Assembly: GCF_003347665.1 (NCBI RefSeq)
Contig: NZ_QDGA01000003.1
Location: 1 to 64,000 of the forward strand
Length of the DNA: 64,000 nt
Direction: 5' to 3'
Origin: Microvirga calopogonii
GTDB lineage: Bacteria > Pseudomonadota > Alphaproteobacteria > Rhizobiales > Beijerinckiaceae
Part shown: piece by piece, positions 30,776 to 38,937 of the stretch
Layout of the letters: every line of letters begins with the position of its first letter
Numbering within the stretch: the stretch's first letter is position 1
The notes under the pieces: generated by a model
What the model was told of the DNA's origin: nothing
The model's database searches: none
The model's input: the letters and a program-made list of their open reading frames with translations, nothing else
Translations under genes and position numbers: made by a program

Positions 30776-31327
30776 TCATTGAGCGCTTTCACGGCGAGCA
30801 GCGTCTTCGCTTTCTGTCAGTCTGTCGAGCACCTTCTCAGGCGCCACGTGGCGCTCCAGTTCTTCCAGTCCCGGATCGTTCGCCTCCTGGATGCCGAGAT
30901 GTGCGGCAATAGCGCGGGTAAGGGTCAGAAGGCGCGTGATCTCATGTTCGGACAGAAGATTGGTCTGAAGGTCCAGCTCCGCGCGTCTGTCGGCCTCCAC
31001 GGCCGCCCGATTCTGGCTGATCAGCACGAAGGTCGAGAGGAAGATCGCCTCGACCGAGGCAAAGGTCGCGAGAATGACGAAAGTCGGATCGAAGACGGGG
31101 ATAATGGGAATGAGGCCAAGATTAATCGCGACCCAGCTCGCAACCAGCGCCAGATGTACATAGACGAAAGCCATGCTGCCGGAGAAACGGGTGACGAGTT
31201 CCGCGATCCGGTCCTGCAGGCTGGCCTTCCGCTCGTCCTCATGTCGCTTGTTGCGCAGGGCATCGATATTGCGCTCAAGCACCGATGCCAGGACATTGGG
31301 CTCGATGGGAGGAGTGCTAGGGCTCAC
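30776..31327 (-). CDS. DUF1003 membrane protein
   Basis: A 183-residue protein with two transmembrane segments (FVYVHLALVASWVAINLG near residue 55 and FVILATFASVEAIFLSTFVL near 80). The family signature ISQNRAAVEADRRAELDLQTN follows directly (landmark residues about 103-123), then a conserved helix EHEITRLL. DUF1003 proteins are inner-membrane proteins of unknown function, sometimes near Mg2+ or cyclic-nucleotide genes. The GTG at 31327 has AGAGGA about 8 nt upstream; the frame continues to an ATG at 31699 but that extra 124-residue part is not protein-like. Confidence 0.82.
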   Translation of the reverse strand: MSPSTPPIEPNVLASVLERNIDALRNKRHEDERKASLQDRIAELVTRFSGSMAFVYVHLALVASWVAINLGLIPIIPVFDPTFVILATFASVEAIFLSTFVLISQNRAAVEADRRAELDLQTNLLSEHEITRLLTLTRAIAAHLGIQEANDPGLEELERHVAPEKVLDRLTESEDAARRESAQ

Positions 31328-31499
31328 GCGCCGTTCCTCTACTGGATACACTGACTCGGTCTCCTTCACGGCAAGGTCCTTAGCTCTTGGCCCAATGAAT
31401 GGATAAGAACGGCCGTCGCTCCGAAGAAGTTCAGCTTCTTCTAAGACCGACGCCCGAACGAATCGCCGATCGGGCTGGAACGCCGCACCCTGACCGATG

Positions 31500-31591
31500 A
31501 AACATTCCGGTTCGGATAGAGTTTGGGAATGATCCCTCCAAGGATTGCTCCTGAGACTCACCCGCTCCAGCTTCGGTTGGGGCGGGCTTTT
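31500..31591 (+). ncRNA. candidate small RNA ending in a UUCG-capped terminator
   Basis: There is no forward-strand gene from 30754 to here, yet an 11-bp stem CCCGCTCCAGC / GTTGGGGCGGG closed by a TTCG tetraloop (31561-31586), followed by CTTTT, forms a strong forward-strand intrinsic terminator. About 25 bp upstream a short hairpin ATCC / GGAT (31532-31535, 31542-31545) exposes the loop CTCCAA, part of CCCTCC, which could pair with ribosome-binding sites. The 5' end is a guess; a promoter was not identified. The interval 31328-31499 contains nothing else recognisable. Confidence 0.45.
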
Positions 31592-31654
31592 CGTGTCAGG
31601 TCCGTAACTCAGGGGGCCTTGAGCTAAGCACGTCCGGGATTGAGGCCGGACAGC

Positions 31655-31678
31655 AAAAAGCCGGCCCTGCGGCCGGCT
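31655..31678 (-). terminator. intrinsic terminator of the tRNA-Pro transcript
   Basis: Perfect 8-bp stem AGCCGGCC / GGCCGGCT with a 4-nt loop; on the minus strand TTTTTGC follows. It lies 31 bp beyond the tRNA-Pro gene. Confidence 0.88.
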
Positions 31679-31708
31679 CGTACAAGCTTTGAGCTTCAAG
31701 GAAATAAA

Positions 31709-31786
31709 TGGTCGGAGCGAGAGGATTTGAACCTCCGACCCCTAGTCCCCCAGACTAGTGCGCTAACCGGGCTGCGCTACGCTCCG
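31709..31786 (-). tRNA. tRNA-Pro(GGG)
   Basis: Minus-strand cloverleaf with acceptor CGGAGCG / CGCTCCG, anticodon stem CTAGT / ACTAG around CTGGGGG (anticodon GGG), T-arm GGTTCAAATCC, encoded CCA. Confidence 0.96.
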
Positions 31787-31932
31787 ACTGCCGAAAGGCT
31801 TGGTTCCTCTAACTTTTAACGGACGCTCGCGCAACCCCTGAAATCGCGTGGGGCGTGGAAAGTCGCAGTTGCCTTGCGTGTGAGGCGAGGTTGAGAACTC
31901 GTGGTCGGGAAACGGACCGGTGGCACAAATGG

Positions 31933-32148
31933 CTATAGGCGTGGGCCGGTCCAAGCTTCGATGGCCTGCTTGAGCCCCTCGGGCAGATCGGTCGCCATTT
32001 CGATCCCCGGAGACGTACCTGAGGAAGCGAGTTCAGACAGGAGCGACCGGTACTTCTCGGTTTTCTCCTGGGCTGCATCGAAGCCTTCTGCCGAGGCATC
32101 GTCCGGCAGTCCCGAGAAGAGGCAAAGCAGTGCGAGAATGGCGCGCAT
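31933..32148 (-). CDS. small exported protein, unknown function
   Basis: A 71-residue product starting MRAILALLCLFSGLPDDASA, which reads as a signal peptide with cleavage near residue 20, leaving a mature acidic peptide of about 50 residues (FDAAQEKTEKYRSLL, then DLPEGLKQAIEAW). No family recognised. An ATG at 32202 would add 18 residues ahead of the signal peptide and is less likely. The ribosome site is weak, so the gene call is moderate. It sits between tRNA-Pro and the sRNA candidate at 32.3 kb. Confidence 0.5.
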   Translation of the reverse strand: MRAILALLCLFSGLPDDASAEGFDAAQEKTEKYRSLLSELASSGTSPGIEMATDLPEGLKQAIEAWTGPRL

Positions 32149-32303
32149 GTTTCGTCCCGTATGGTTGACGCTAAGGAAGTGCAGCCAAGGTGGCATTTTC
32201 ACGGCAGGGCAGGTGTGCGCCAGGACACGTCATCAAGGGCTCCAACGATCGAAAGAAACGGAAGCTTAACCATCCCACAGAAGAAGTGTAGGTTATAACG
32301 CGA

Positions 32304-32436
32304 TCAAAGGATATGAATTTCCTTGAGAGCGTCCCACGGCGCCCCCAGTGCCACAGCGCTCTCAGCAACCGGTTTACGGCGGTTGCTTCACTCCTGCGTT
32401 GTTGCGCAAGACCCCGCCTCCGTGCGGGGCTTTTTG
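32304..32436 (+). ncRNA. candidate small RNA with three stem-loops and terminator
   Basis: Series of structures with no coding frame: stem GAGAGCG / CGCTCTC (32324-32330, 32356-32362); stem AGCAACCG / CGGTTGCT (32363-32370, 32379-32386); terminator CCCCGC / GCGGGG (32412-32417, 32424-32429) followed by CTTTTTG. A -10-like TATAAC is at 32293-32298, placing the start near 32304; the -35 is poor. All gene neighbours are on the minus strand, so the forward terminator needs another explanation. I do not recognise a named family. Confidence 0.55.
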
Positions 32437-32445
32437 TTGGTAGGC

Positions 32446-32799
32446 TTAGAACGGACCACGCTTGGCGAGGGCCTCGAACCCTCCTCTCAGCTGCATCACG
32501 CGTTCTTCATAGGCTTTGCCCAGGCAGGCACGGTCCCCACCGCAGGATTCTCGCCGCTTGAGCCAGGTGACTTGCGCGTCTTCCATGTCGCCGCGGGCGC
32601 CCATACCCAGCAGCGGCTTGAGCTGCGTATAGAGAACCGACATCTCGACATCCTGATCGTTCAGGGACCGATCTGCGCAGATTGCTTTCTCATCCGGTGT
32701 TTCTGCCTTGGCGCAATCGAAGCTGGCAGCCCCGGCGGGCTGACAACCTCCTATCAAGACGAGTGAGAGGATGGCGAGGCAGAGAGATTTTCCCGTCAT
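32446..32799 (-). CDS. LprI-like (DUF1311) lipoprotein
   Basis: A 117-residue putative lipoprotein with lipobox LIGGC (Cys19). The LprI/DUF1311 domain follows: SFDCAKAETPDEKAICADRSL with paired cysteines, then VLYTQLKPLL and a second Cys pair around RRESCGGDRACL. In mycobacteria LprI inhibits lysozyme; other members have no proven role, so lysozyme inhibition at the envelope is only a possibility here. It is convergent with the sRNA candidate, whose terminator ends 10 bp from this stop codon. Confidence 0.83.
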   Translation of the reverse strand: MTGKSLCLAILSLVLIGGCQPAGAASFDCAKAETPDEKAICADRSLNDQDVEMSVLYTQLKPLLGMGARGDMEDAQVTWLKRRESCGGDRACLGKAYEERVMQLRGGFEALAKRGPF

Positions 32800-32915
32800 G
32801 GAAGGTATCCCCGAAAGAACTCACGTTGGCGAGAGAACGGTTCCCGGCGATGGAGGCTCCATGAAGGGCCGAACGATCTGACGACAGCCTTAAGGAAGGG
32901 TGAAGCGAGGGCTGC

Positions 32916-33572
32916 TCAGCGACGCAGCGCCGAGGCGTCGCCCATAAGGGCCAGGCGCAGGCCAAGTCCCACCATGATGAGCCCGGCGCATCGCTCCTGC
33001 CAGGCGATCAGGCCCGGGCGCCGGGCAAGCCACTCGCCGATGGTCCCGGTCCCCACCGCGACGGCACCGAGAATGAAGAAGCCGGAAATCTTCTGGACCC
33101 CTCCCAGGAACAGCAACTGGGCCGTCACGGGCCATCCGTTATCGGGATCGACGAATTGCGGAAGGAAGGCGAGCATGAAGACCATGGCCTTCGGGTTGGT
33201 CAGATTGTTGATCATGCCCTGGCGCAGAGCCGCGAGGTCGGACACAGGCTGCGGAGCCTTGCGGACGAGGCTATGGGGGCCGAATGAACCGATCAGAAGC
33301 TTGGCGCCCAGCCAAACGAGATAGGCGGCACCGGCCCACCGAAGCAGCTCGAAGGCAAAGGGCGAGGCTTTGATCAGGGAGGTGACGCCCAGGGCCAGGA
33401 GAGGCAGCTGGACGAGCCCGGCCAGCAGGGTCATGCCAATGGCGGTTAGAACGGCCGTTCGCCGGCCTTGCCCAACACCGCGGCTGAGCAGGAGAACCAT
33501 ATCCGGGCCGGGAGCGAGCTGAAGAGCCAGCACGGCGGCATAAAAGGTGAGAAAGGTCGACAGATCCGGCAT
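32916..33572 (-). CDS. LysE/RhtB-family amino-acid exporter
   Basis: A 218-residue inner-membrane protein with six hydrophobic segments. The N-terminal signature LQLAPGPDMVLLLSRGVGQGRR (residues 16-37 as landmark; APGPD is the family motif) and NLTNPKAMVFMLAFLPQF near residue 122 place it in the LysE/RhtB translocator family, which exports amino acids such as homoserine, threonine or lysine. The substrate is unknown. It is followed on the same strand, upstream by 75 bp, by the threonine dehydratase gene; a link to threonine metabolism is suggestive. Confidence 0.9.
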   Translation of the reverse strand: MPDLSTFLTFYAAVLALQLAPGPDMVLLLSRGVGQGRRTAVLTAIGMTLLAGLVQLPLLALGVTSLIKASPFAFELLRWAGAAYLVWLGAKLLIGSFGPHSLVRKAPQPVSDLAALRQGMINNLTNPKAMVFMLAFLPQFVDPDNGWPVTAQLLFLGGVQKISGFFILGAVAVGTGTIGEWLARRPGLIAWQERCAGLIMVGLGLRLALMGDASALRR

Positions 33573-33647
33573 GCCTTGGCCTCTGGGCAGACAGCGAGCC
33601 TGCTACGGGAGCGAGGCAGGTTCATCGAGAGCCGCCGCGCCCTCAAT

Positions 33648-34613
33648 CTAGACGGATTGACGGCGCCAGGCGTCGAGATCCTCCAGGGACAGATTCGACC
33701 CGCAGAGCACGAGGCCGATGACGCTGTCGTCCGGCAGAGTGGGAGCGACGGTCTCGGCGGCGGTCAGGACGCAGGCCGCGGCAGGCTCGCAGAGGAGCTT
33801 CTCCGTCTGGAGCAGCCAGCTCACATCGGCGATGACCGGCTCGTCGTCCACGAGCAGGATCTCCTTGAGGAAAAGTTTGGCGGCAGCGACCGTTCGATAG
33901 GTGGCGAATGGTGCCGCCAAGGTCCGGGCAATGGAGGTGGGGCGGATCGTCACCGGCTGATCAGCCTTGAGAGCTTCCGTCATGGTCTGGGCGCCGGTTG
34001 GCTCCACGCCGTAGACCGTCAGCGACGGGCGCTTCGCCTTCAGGGCCGCCGCTACGCCGGACATGAAGCCGCCACCGCCGATGGAGACGAACACGTGTGT
34101 CAGATCAGGTATGTCGTCGAGGAACTCGAGTCCGAGCGTTCCGTGCCCGGCGATGATGGCAGGATCGTCATAGGGATGAACGAAGAGCCGTCCCTGACGC
34201 TGGTAATCCTCGGCCTTGGCGAAGGCTTCAGCAGCATCGTCGCAGAGTTCTACGCGGGCGCCGAACTTCGTGGTCAGGTCGATGTTGAACCGGGCTGCCG
34301 TCTTCGGCATCAACACGAGAGCGTCGAGCCCGAGCGTTCCCGCCACCCGGGCGACCGCGATGGCGTGATTGCCGCCAGAGACGGTGACGAGGCCGCGGCT
34401 GCGCTCCTCGTCGCTCAAGGTCAGCACCTTGTTGAAGACGCCCCTGACCTTGAAGGAGCCCGCAAGCTGAAGCGCTTCCATCTTCAACGCAGTGCGCCGG
34501 CCGAGCCGAGCGGAAACATCGGCGCTCTCGTAAGCCGGGGTGCGCCTGACCCGTCCCGCGATACGGGTGCGGGCAGCTTCGATGTCGGAAAGCGTAACGT
34601 CAAAGGCGGTCAT
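33648..34613 (-). CDS. threonine/serine dehydratase (PLP-dependent)
   Basis: Fold-type II PLP enzyme of the threonine ammonia-lyase family, 321 residues. The Schiff-base lysine is Lys55 in AGSFKVRG; the phosphate loop is SIGGGGFMSG near residue 186; SGGNHAIAVA is near residue 81. No C-terminal ACT domain, so it is of the short TdcB-like type, not feedback-inhibited by isoleucine. It converts threonine (or serine) to 2-oxobutyrate (or pyruvate). The ATG at 34613 gives the normal start; the ATG at 34841 lies inside a repeat. It is upstream of and probably co-transcribed with the LysE-type exporter. Confidence 0.88.
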   Translation of the reverse strand: MTAFDVTLSDIEAARTRIAGRVRRTPAYESADVSARLGRRTALKMEALQLAGSFKVRGVFNKVLTLSDEERSRGLVTVSGGNHAIAVARVAGTLGLDALVLMPKTAARFNIDLTTKFGARVELCDDAAEAFAKAEDYQRQGRLFVHPYDDPAIIAGHGTLGLEFLDDIPDLTHVFVSIGGGGFMSGVAAALKAKRPSLTVYGVEPTGAQTMTEALKADQPVTIRPTSIARTLAAPFATYRTVAAAKLFLKEILLVDDEPVIADVSWLLQTEKLLCEPAAACVLTAAETVAPTLPDDSVIGLVLCGSNLSLEDLDAWRRQSV

Positions 34614-34786
34614 GAGGGTGTCCGTGGGAGCGACGTTCGAGGTGCGAACGGATGAGCGGGCAGGGCGGGCGACGGGATCATGCGAGCGACGTCGTTGCTT
34701 CGTCAACAGGCAGAGATCTGAATGTTCGCCGATAAAACCGGCTTGACCGCGGGCTCGATAGGATCCGATGCTTACGCCTCGCCCAA

Positions 34787-34886
34787 GAGCATCGGGCCTG
34801 AAAGTGGATTTGCACTTTTGGGAGCACCCGATGCTCAACACCTAAAGCGGCGCATCATTGGGTGCGGAAAACCGGATCCACTTTTC
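34787..34886 (-). repeat. two-part palindromic repeat, copy B (second half degraded)
   Basis: Part 2 homologue at 34787-34836 (GAGCATCGGG ... CACTTTTGGG ... CCCGATGCTC) is followed by a decayed part 1 at about 34849-34886 (GCATCATTGGGTGCGGAAA, CCGGATCCACTTTTC). It is inverted relative to copy A. It occupies the centre of the 319-bp gap between the divergent dehydratase and deacetylase genes; the remaining parts of the gap show no gene. Confidence 0.75.
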
Positions 34887-34932
34887 ACTAGCGGCCCTCC
34901 GGGTCCGCACGATGCGCATGGAGATGTGCCGA

Positions 34933-36087
34933 ATGTCCTTGTCACCTCGCGAAATGCTCGCGCGTCTGGTTGCCTTTCCGAGCGTTTCGACCAGCAGCAA
35001 TCTCGACATCATTCATTTCTGTCGGGACTGGCTCAACAGCCATGGTGTCGAAAGCCGTCTCGTCATGAGCCCGGAGGGAGATAAAGCCAATCTCTACGCG
35101 ACGATCGGACCGCAGGTCGAAGGTGGAATCGTCCTCTCCGGTCATACGGACGTGGTGCCGGTGGAAGGGCAGAACTGGTCCACCGATCCCTGGACGCTGA
35201 CGGAGAAGAACGGTCGCCTGTACGGTCGTGGTGCGACCGACATGAAGGGCTTCGATGCCCTCGTTCTGGCATTGGTCCCCGAGATGGTGCGTGCACCTCT
35301 CAAGCGGCCGATCCACATCGCTCTGTCCTACGACGAGGAGATTGCCTGCCGGGGCGCGCCGTCGATGGTGAAGGCAATGGCGGAGACCATTCCCGCGCCT
35401 TCCGCCGTAATTGTCGGCGAGCCTACCCGCCACGCGGTTGTGACGGGGCACAAGGCGTCCGTGCAACTGCGCACCGAGGTGACGGGATACGCCGTTCATT
35501 CCAGCCGAATCGATCAAGGCGTGAGCGCCGTCATGAACGCGGCGCGTCTGATCGCCTGGCATGAGGACGTGATGGAGGAGAACCGGCGAAAGGCGGATCC
35601 GGCGAATCCATTCGAACCGCCTTACACCACGCTGCATTGCGGCATGATGGCCGGAGGCAACGCCGCAAACGTGGTCTCGTCCTCCGCATGGTTCTTCAGC
35701 GACATCCGGGCGATCCCGACGGAAAGCCCCATGGATTATCTCGCCCGCTATGAGGCCTATATCCGCGACGTCGTCGAGCCCCGGATGAAGGCGATTGCGC
35801 CTGATACGGGCGTTGCCGTCGAACTCATCGCCGAGGTGCCTGGGCTCCGGCCGGAAGCTGACGGAGCGGCCGAACGCCTGATGCGGCGTCTGACCGGAGA
35901 CAACGGAACGCATGTGGTGTCCTACGGCACGGAGGCGGGGCTGTTCCAGCGTGTCGGCTGGTCGACGGTGGTCTGCGGACCCGGCGACATCGCGCAGGCC
36001 CATCAGCCGGATGAATACATCGAGGTCAGCGAATTCCAGGCCGGAGGGGCAATCCTGCGCCGTCTGATCGGCGATCTCTGTGCCTAA
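34933..36087 (+). CDS. argE: acetylornithine deacetylase (ArgE-like M20 peptidase)
   Basis: A zinc amidohydrolase of the M20A family, 384 residues, removing acetyl from N-acetylornithine or a related N-acyl amino acid. Metal ligands include His71 (LSGHTDVVPV) and Asp103 (GRGATDMKGF); the catalytic Glu is Glu137 in YDEEIACRG. Length equals E. coli ArgE. The ATG at 34933 has GGAG 9 nt upstream; in-frame ATGs from 34858 lie in the repeat. Because the next five genes form a peptide-type ABC importer, the true substrate could be an imported acyl amino acid or dipeptide, so the symbol is provisional. Confidence 0.82.
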   Translation: MSLSPREMLARLVAFPSVSTSSNLDIIHFCRDWLNSHGVESRLVMSPEGDKANLYATIGPQVEGGIVLSGHTDVVPVEGQNWSTDPWTLTEKNGRLYGRGATDMKGFDALVLALVPEMVRAPLKRPIHIALSYDEEIACRGAPSMVKAMAETIPAPSAVIVGEPTRHAVVTGHKASVQLRTEVTGYAVHSSRIDQGVSAVMNAARLIAWHEDVMEENRRKADPANPFEPPYTTLHCGMMAGGNAANVVSSSAWFFSDIRAIPTESPMDYLARYEAYIRDVVEPRMKAIAPDTGVAVELIAEVPGLRPEADGAAERLMRRLTGDNGTHVVSYGTEAGLFQRVGWSTVVCGPGDIAQAHQPDEYIEVSEFQAGGAILRRLIGDLCA

Positions 36088-36240
36088 ATGCTGAGCAAGA
36101 CGGTCCAAGTGAGGGCTAGACCGTCGGCCACTTTCCTGCCTAACTTCATGCCCGACGGGAGAAACAACGGGAAATCCGGACTTCCGACAAGAAAGAACAT
36201 CGCGCAAAGACGCGGGACCTCCAGAGGAGAAAGATACACT

Positions 36241-37839
36241 ATGACGATCCGTTCGAAGTTTCTCGTCGCGAGTGTCGCGACGCTCATGGCCGGTGTTGCC
36301 TTCCCGGCGATGGCCGTGACTCTGCGCTATGCCAACCAGGGTGATCTCAAATCGCTCGATCCCTATACCTTGAACGAGACGACTACCATCGCGCATCACG
36401 GCCACGTCTATGAAGGCCTGACGAAGCGCGGCAAGGATCTGGCGATCGAGCCGGGCTTGGCCGAGCGCTGGGAGATCAGCGAGGACGGCCTGACGTGGCG
36501 GCTCTTCCTGCGCAAGAACGTGAAGTTTCACAACGGCAATCCCTTCAATGCGGACGACGTGATCTTCTCGGCTGATCGCGTGCGCGCACAAGGATCCAAC
36601 TTTCAGACGCGCGTCCCGAGCGGTTCGGAATGGGTCAAGGTCGACGATTACACGGTCGATGTGAAGCTGAAGTCGCCCAACCCGATCATGAATGCCCAGT
36701 GGGACACCTGGTACATCATGGACAAGGAGTGGGCGGAGGCCAACAACAGCGTGGCTCCGACGCCGGCTGCAGCGACGACGCCGAGCTTCGCGTCTCTGAA
36801 TGCCAACGGCACCGGTCCGTTCAAGATCGAGAGCCACCAGCCCGGCGTGAAGACCGTCTTCAAGGTCAATAAGGATTGGTGGGGCAAGGTCGAGCACAAT
36901 CTCGACGAGATCGTCTTCACCCCGATTTCATCCGATGCCACGCGCGTGGCCGCGCTGCTCTCCGGCGAAGTTGACGTGATCGAGCCGGTTCCGCTGCAGG
37001 ACGTCCAGCGCGTCAACGGCACGGCCAACGCGAAGGTGCTCGCAGGCCCGGAGCTTCGAACCATCTTCCTCGGTTTCGATCAGACCCGTGACGAGCTTCT
37101 GTTCTCGAACGTGAAGGGCAAGAACCCCTTCAAGGACAAGCGCGTGCGCGAAGCCTTCTACAAGGCCATCGATATCGAGACGATCAAGTCCCGCGTCATG
37201 CGCGGCATGTCCACGCCGTCCGCTCTCATGATCGCCCCGCAGCTCTTCGCCTTCTCGAAGGACTTCGAACGTCCGAAATACGATCTCGAAGGCGCGAAGA
37301 AGCTCCTAGCCGATGCGGGATATCCGAACGGGTTCGAAGTCGGCCTGGACTGCCCGAACGACCGCTACGTGAACGACGAGGCGATCTGTCAGGCAGTCGT
37401 CAGCATGCTGGCGCGTGCCGGCGTCAAGGTGAACCTGATGGCGCAGCCGAAGGCGCAGTACTTCGGCAAGGTGCTGAAGTCGGGCAATTACAACACCTCA
37501 TTCTATCTCCTGGGCTGGACACCGGGCACGTTCGACAGCCACAACGTGCTGTTCGACATCGAAGGCTGTCGCGACAATCCGCAATCCTCCCGCGGCGAGT
37601 CGAACCTCGGCAATTTCTGCAACAAGCAGCATGACGAGCTGACGGACAAGGTCCTGGTCGAAAGCAACAAGGAGAAGCGCGACCAGCTGATCAAGCAGGC
37701 CTTCCAGATCACCTTCGATGAATACGGATACATCCCGCTGCACCAGCAGGCTCTTGCCTGGGGCGTGTCGAACAAGGTGACCCTGCCGCAGCGCGCCGAC
37801 AACCAGGTGTTGCTCTACTGGGCGCAGAAGAAGGAATAG
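36241..37839 (+). CDS. ABC transporter periplasmic binding protein, dipeptide/oligopeptide family
   Basis: A 532-residue SBP family 5 protein. The signal peptide (MTIRSKFLVAS, hydrophobic core, cleavage after PAMA near residue 24) is followed by the family 5 start LRYANQGDLKSLDPYTLNE. The landmark EPGLAERWEISEDGLTWRL is near residue 70. It captures a peptide, opine or similar solute in the periplasm. AGAGGAGA lies upstream of the ATG; the reading frame continues back to 36088 but the extra part is not a signal peptide. It is the first of five importer genes and probably the most abundant product, given the hairpin that follows. Confidence 0.94.
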   Translation: MTIRSKFLVASVATLMAGVAFPAMAVTLRYANQGDLKSLDPYTLNETTTIAHHGHVYEGLTKRGKDLAIEPGLAERWEISEDGLTWRLFLRKNVKFHNGNPFNADDVIFSADRVRAQGSNFQTRVPSGSEWVKVDDYTVDVKLKSPNPIMNAQWDTWYIMDKEWAEANNSVAPTPAAATTPSFASLNANGTGPFKIESHQPGVKTVFKVNKDWWGKVEHNLDEIVFTPISSDATRVAALLSGEVDVIEPVPLQDVQRVNGTANAKVLAGPELRTIFLGFDQTRDELLFSNVKGKNPFKDKRVREAFYKAIDIETIKSRVMRGMSTPSALMIAPQLFAFSKDFERPKYDLEGAKKLLADAGYPNGFEVGLDCPNDRYVNDEAICQAVVSMLARAGVKVNLMAQPKAQYFGKVLKSGNYNTSFYLLGWTPGTFDSHNVLFDIEGCRDNPQSSRGESNLGNFCNKQHDELTDKVLVESNKEKRDQLIKQAFQITFDEYGYIPLHQQALAWGVSNKVTLPQRADNQVLLYWAQKKE

Positions 37840-37856
37840 TTCGCGCCTGATCGCTC

Positions 37857-37885
37857 GTCCCGGACAGCTTACCCCTGTCCGGGAC
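37857..37885 (+). promoter_or_regulatory. stem-loop between binding-protein and permease genes
   Basis: Perfect 11-bp stem GTCCCGGACAG / CTGTCCGGGAC with a 7-nt loop, 17 bp after the binding-protein stop. No long T-tract follows, so partial termination or 3'-end protection of the binding-protein mRNA is likely. This is a common way to keep the binding protein in excess over the permease. Confidence 0.6.
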
Positions 37886-37946
37886 AATTCTTTCGAATCT
37901 CTCGGGCAGACGGATTGTCCGGGACGCAGCGATCAAGAGATTCTGC

Positions 37947-38927
37947 ATGTTCGCATTCATCATCCGGCGCGCCCTCCAGGCCATCGGCGTCCTGCTGGCC
38001 GTCGGAATCATTTCGTTCGCCATGTTCCGTTTCGCCGGGGATCCGGTGAACCAGATCGTTTCCCTCGATACGCCAGCCGCAGAACGGGAGCAGGTCCGCC
38101 GCTCTCTCGGTCTCGACGACCCGGTGCCTGTGCAGTTCCTGCGCTATCTCACCAGCGCGGCTACGGGAAATTTCGGCGTGTCCTACCAGTTCCGGCAGCC
38201 GGTCTCGACGCTCCTGGCCGAGCGCATGCCGGCAACCCTCGAACTCGCATTCTGCGCCACCCTGTTCGCTACAGGTTTCGGCGTGCTGATGGGCGTCTAT
38301 TCGGGACTGAAGCGGGACAGCTTTTTGGCCAAGGTATTCCAGACGGTCTCCCTTGTCGGCATCTCGCTTCCGACGTTCCTGATCGGCATTCTGCTGATCT
38401 ATCTCTTCTCCGTCACCCTCGGATGGCTGCCGTCCTATGGTCGTGGCGACACCGTGCGGATCGGCTGGTGGACGACCGGGCTTCTCACCCTGTCCGGCCT
38501 GAAGGCGCTCATCATGCCGTCGATCACCCTGGGTCTGTTCCAGATGACGCTGATCATGCGCATCGTCCGGGCCGAGATGCTGGAAGTCCTGCGTACCGAC
38601 TACATCAAGTTCGCGCGGGCGAGGGGGCTGACGACGCGGGCCATCCATTTCGGACATGCGCTCAAGAATACCCTGGTGCCGGTCATCACCATCGTGGGCT
38701 TGCAGTTCGGCTCCGTGATCGCCTTCGCGATCATCACGGAGACGGTGTTCCAGTGGCCGGGCATGGGCCTGCTGTTCGTTCAGGCCGTGCAGAATGTCGA
38801 TATACCGATCATGGCGGCCTACCTCATGCTCGTGGCGCTGATCTTCGTGGCGATCAATCTCGCCGTCGATATCCTCTACACCATCGTCGATCCTCGCCTG
38901 AGGACGTCGATCCGGCAGCCGGCCTGA
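37947..38927 (+). CDS. ABC transporter permease (DppB/OppB type)
   Basis: A 326-residue inner-membrane permease with six hydrophobic segments, the first being ALQAIGVLLAVGIISFAMF. The conserved N-terminal pattern VRRSLGLDDPVPVQFLRYL is near residue 52, and the EAA loop contacting the ATPases is YIKFARARGLTTRAIHFGHALKN (landmark near residues 218-240). Forms the pore with the DppC-type protein. The next gene starts 10 bp later. Confidence 0.95.
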   Translation: MFAFIIRRALQAIGVLLAVGIISFAMFRFAGDPVNQIVSLDTPAAEREQVRRSLGLDDPVPVQFLRYLTSAATGNFGVSYQFRQPVSTLLAERMPATLELAFCATLFATGFGVLMGVYSGLKRDSFLAKVFQTVSLVGISLPTFLIGILLIYLFSVTLGWLPSYGRGDTVRIGWWTTGLLTLSGLKALIMPSITLGLFQMTLIMRIVRAEMLEVLRTDYIKFARARGLTTRAIHFGHALKNTLVPVITIVGLQFGSVIAFAIITETVFQWPGMGLLFVQAVQNVDIPIMAAYLMLVALIFVAINLAVDILYTIVDPRLRTSIRQPA

Positions 38928-38937
38928 GGAGGCAGAG

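Noticed and set aside
36088-36240. 51-residue N-terminal extension of the ABC binding protein
   Set aside because: The extension precedes a complete signal peptide with a good AGAGGAGA site at the internal ATG.
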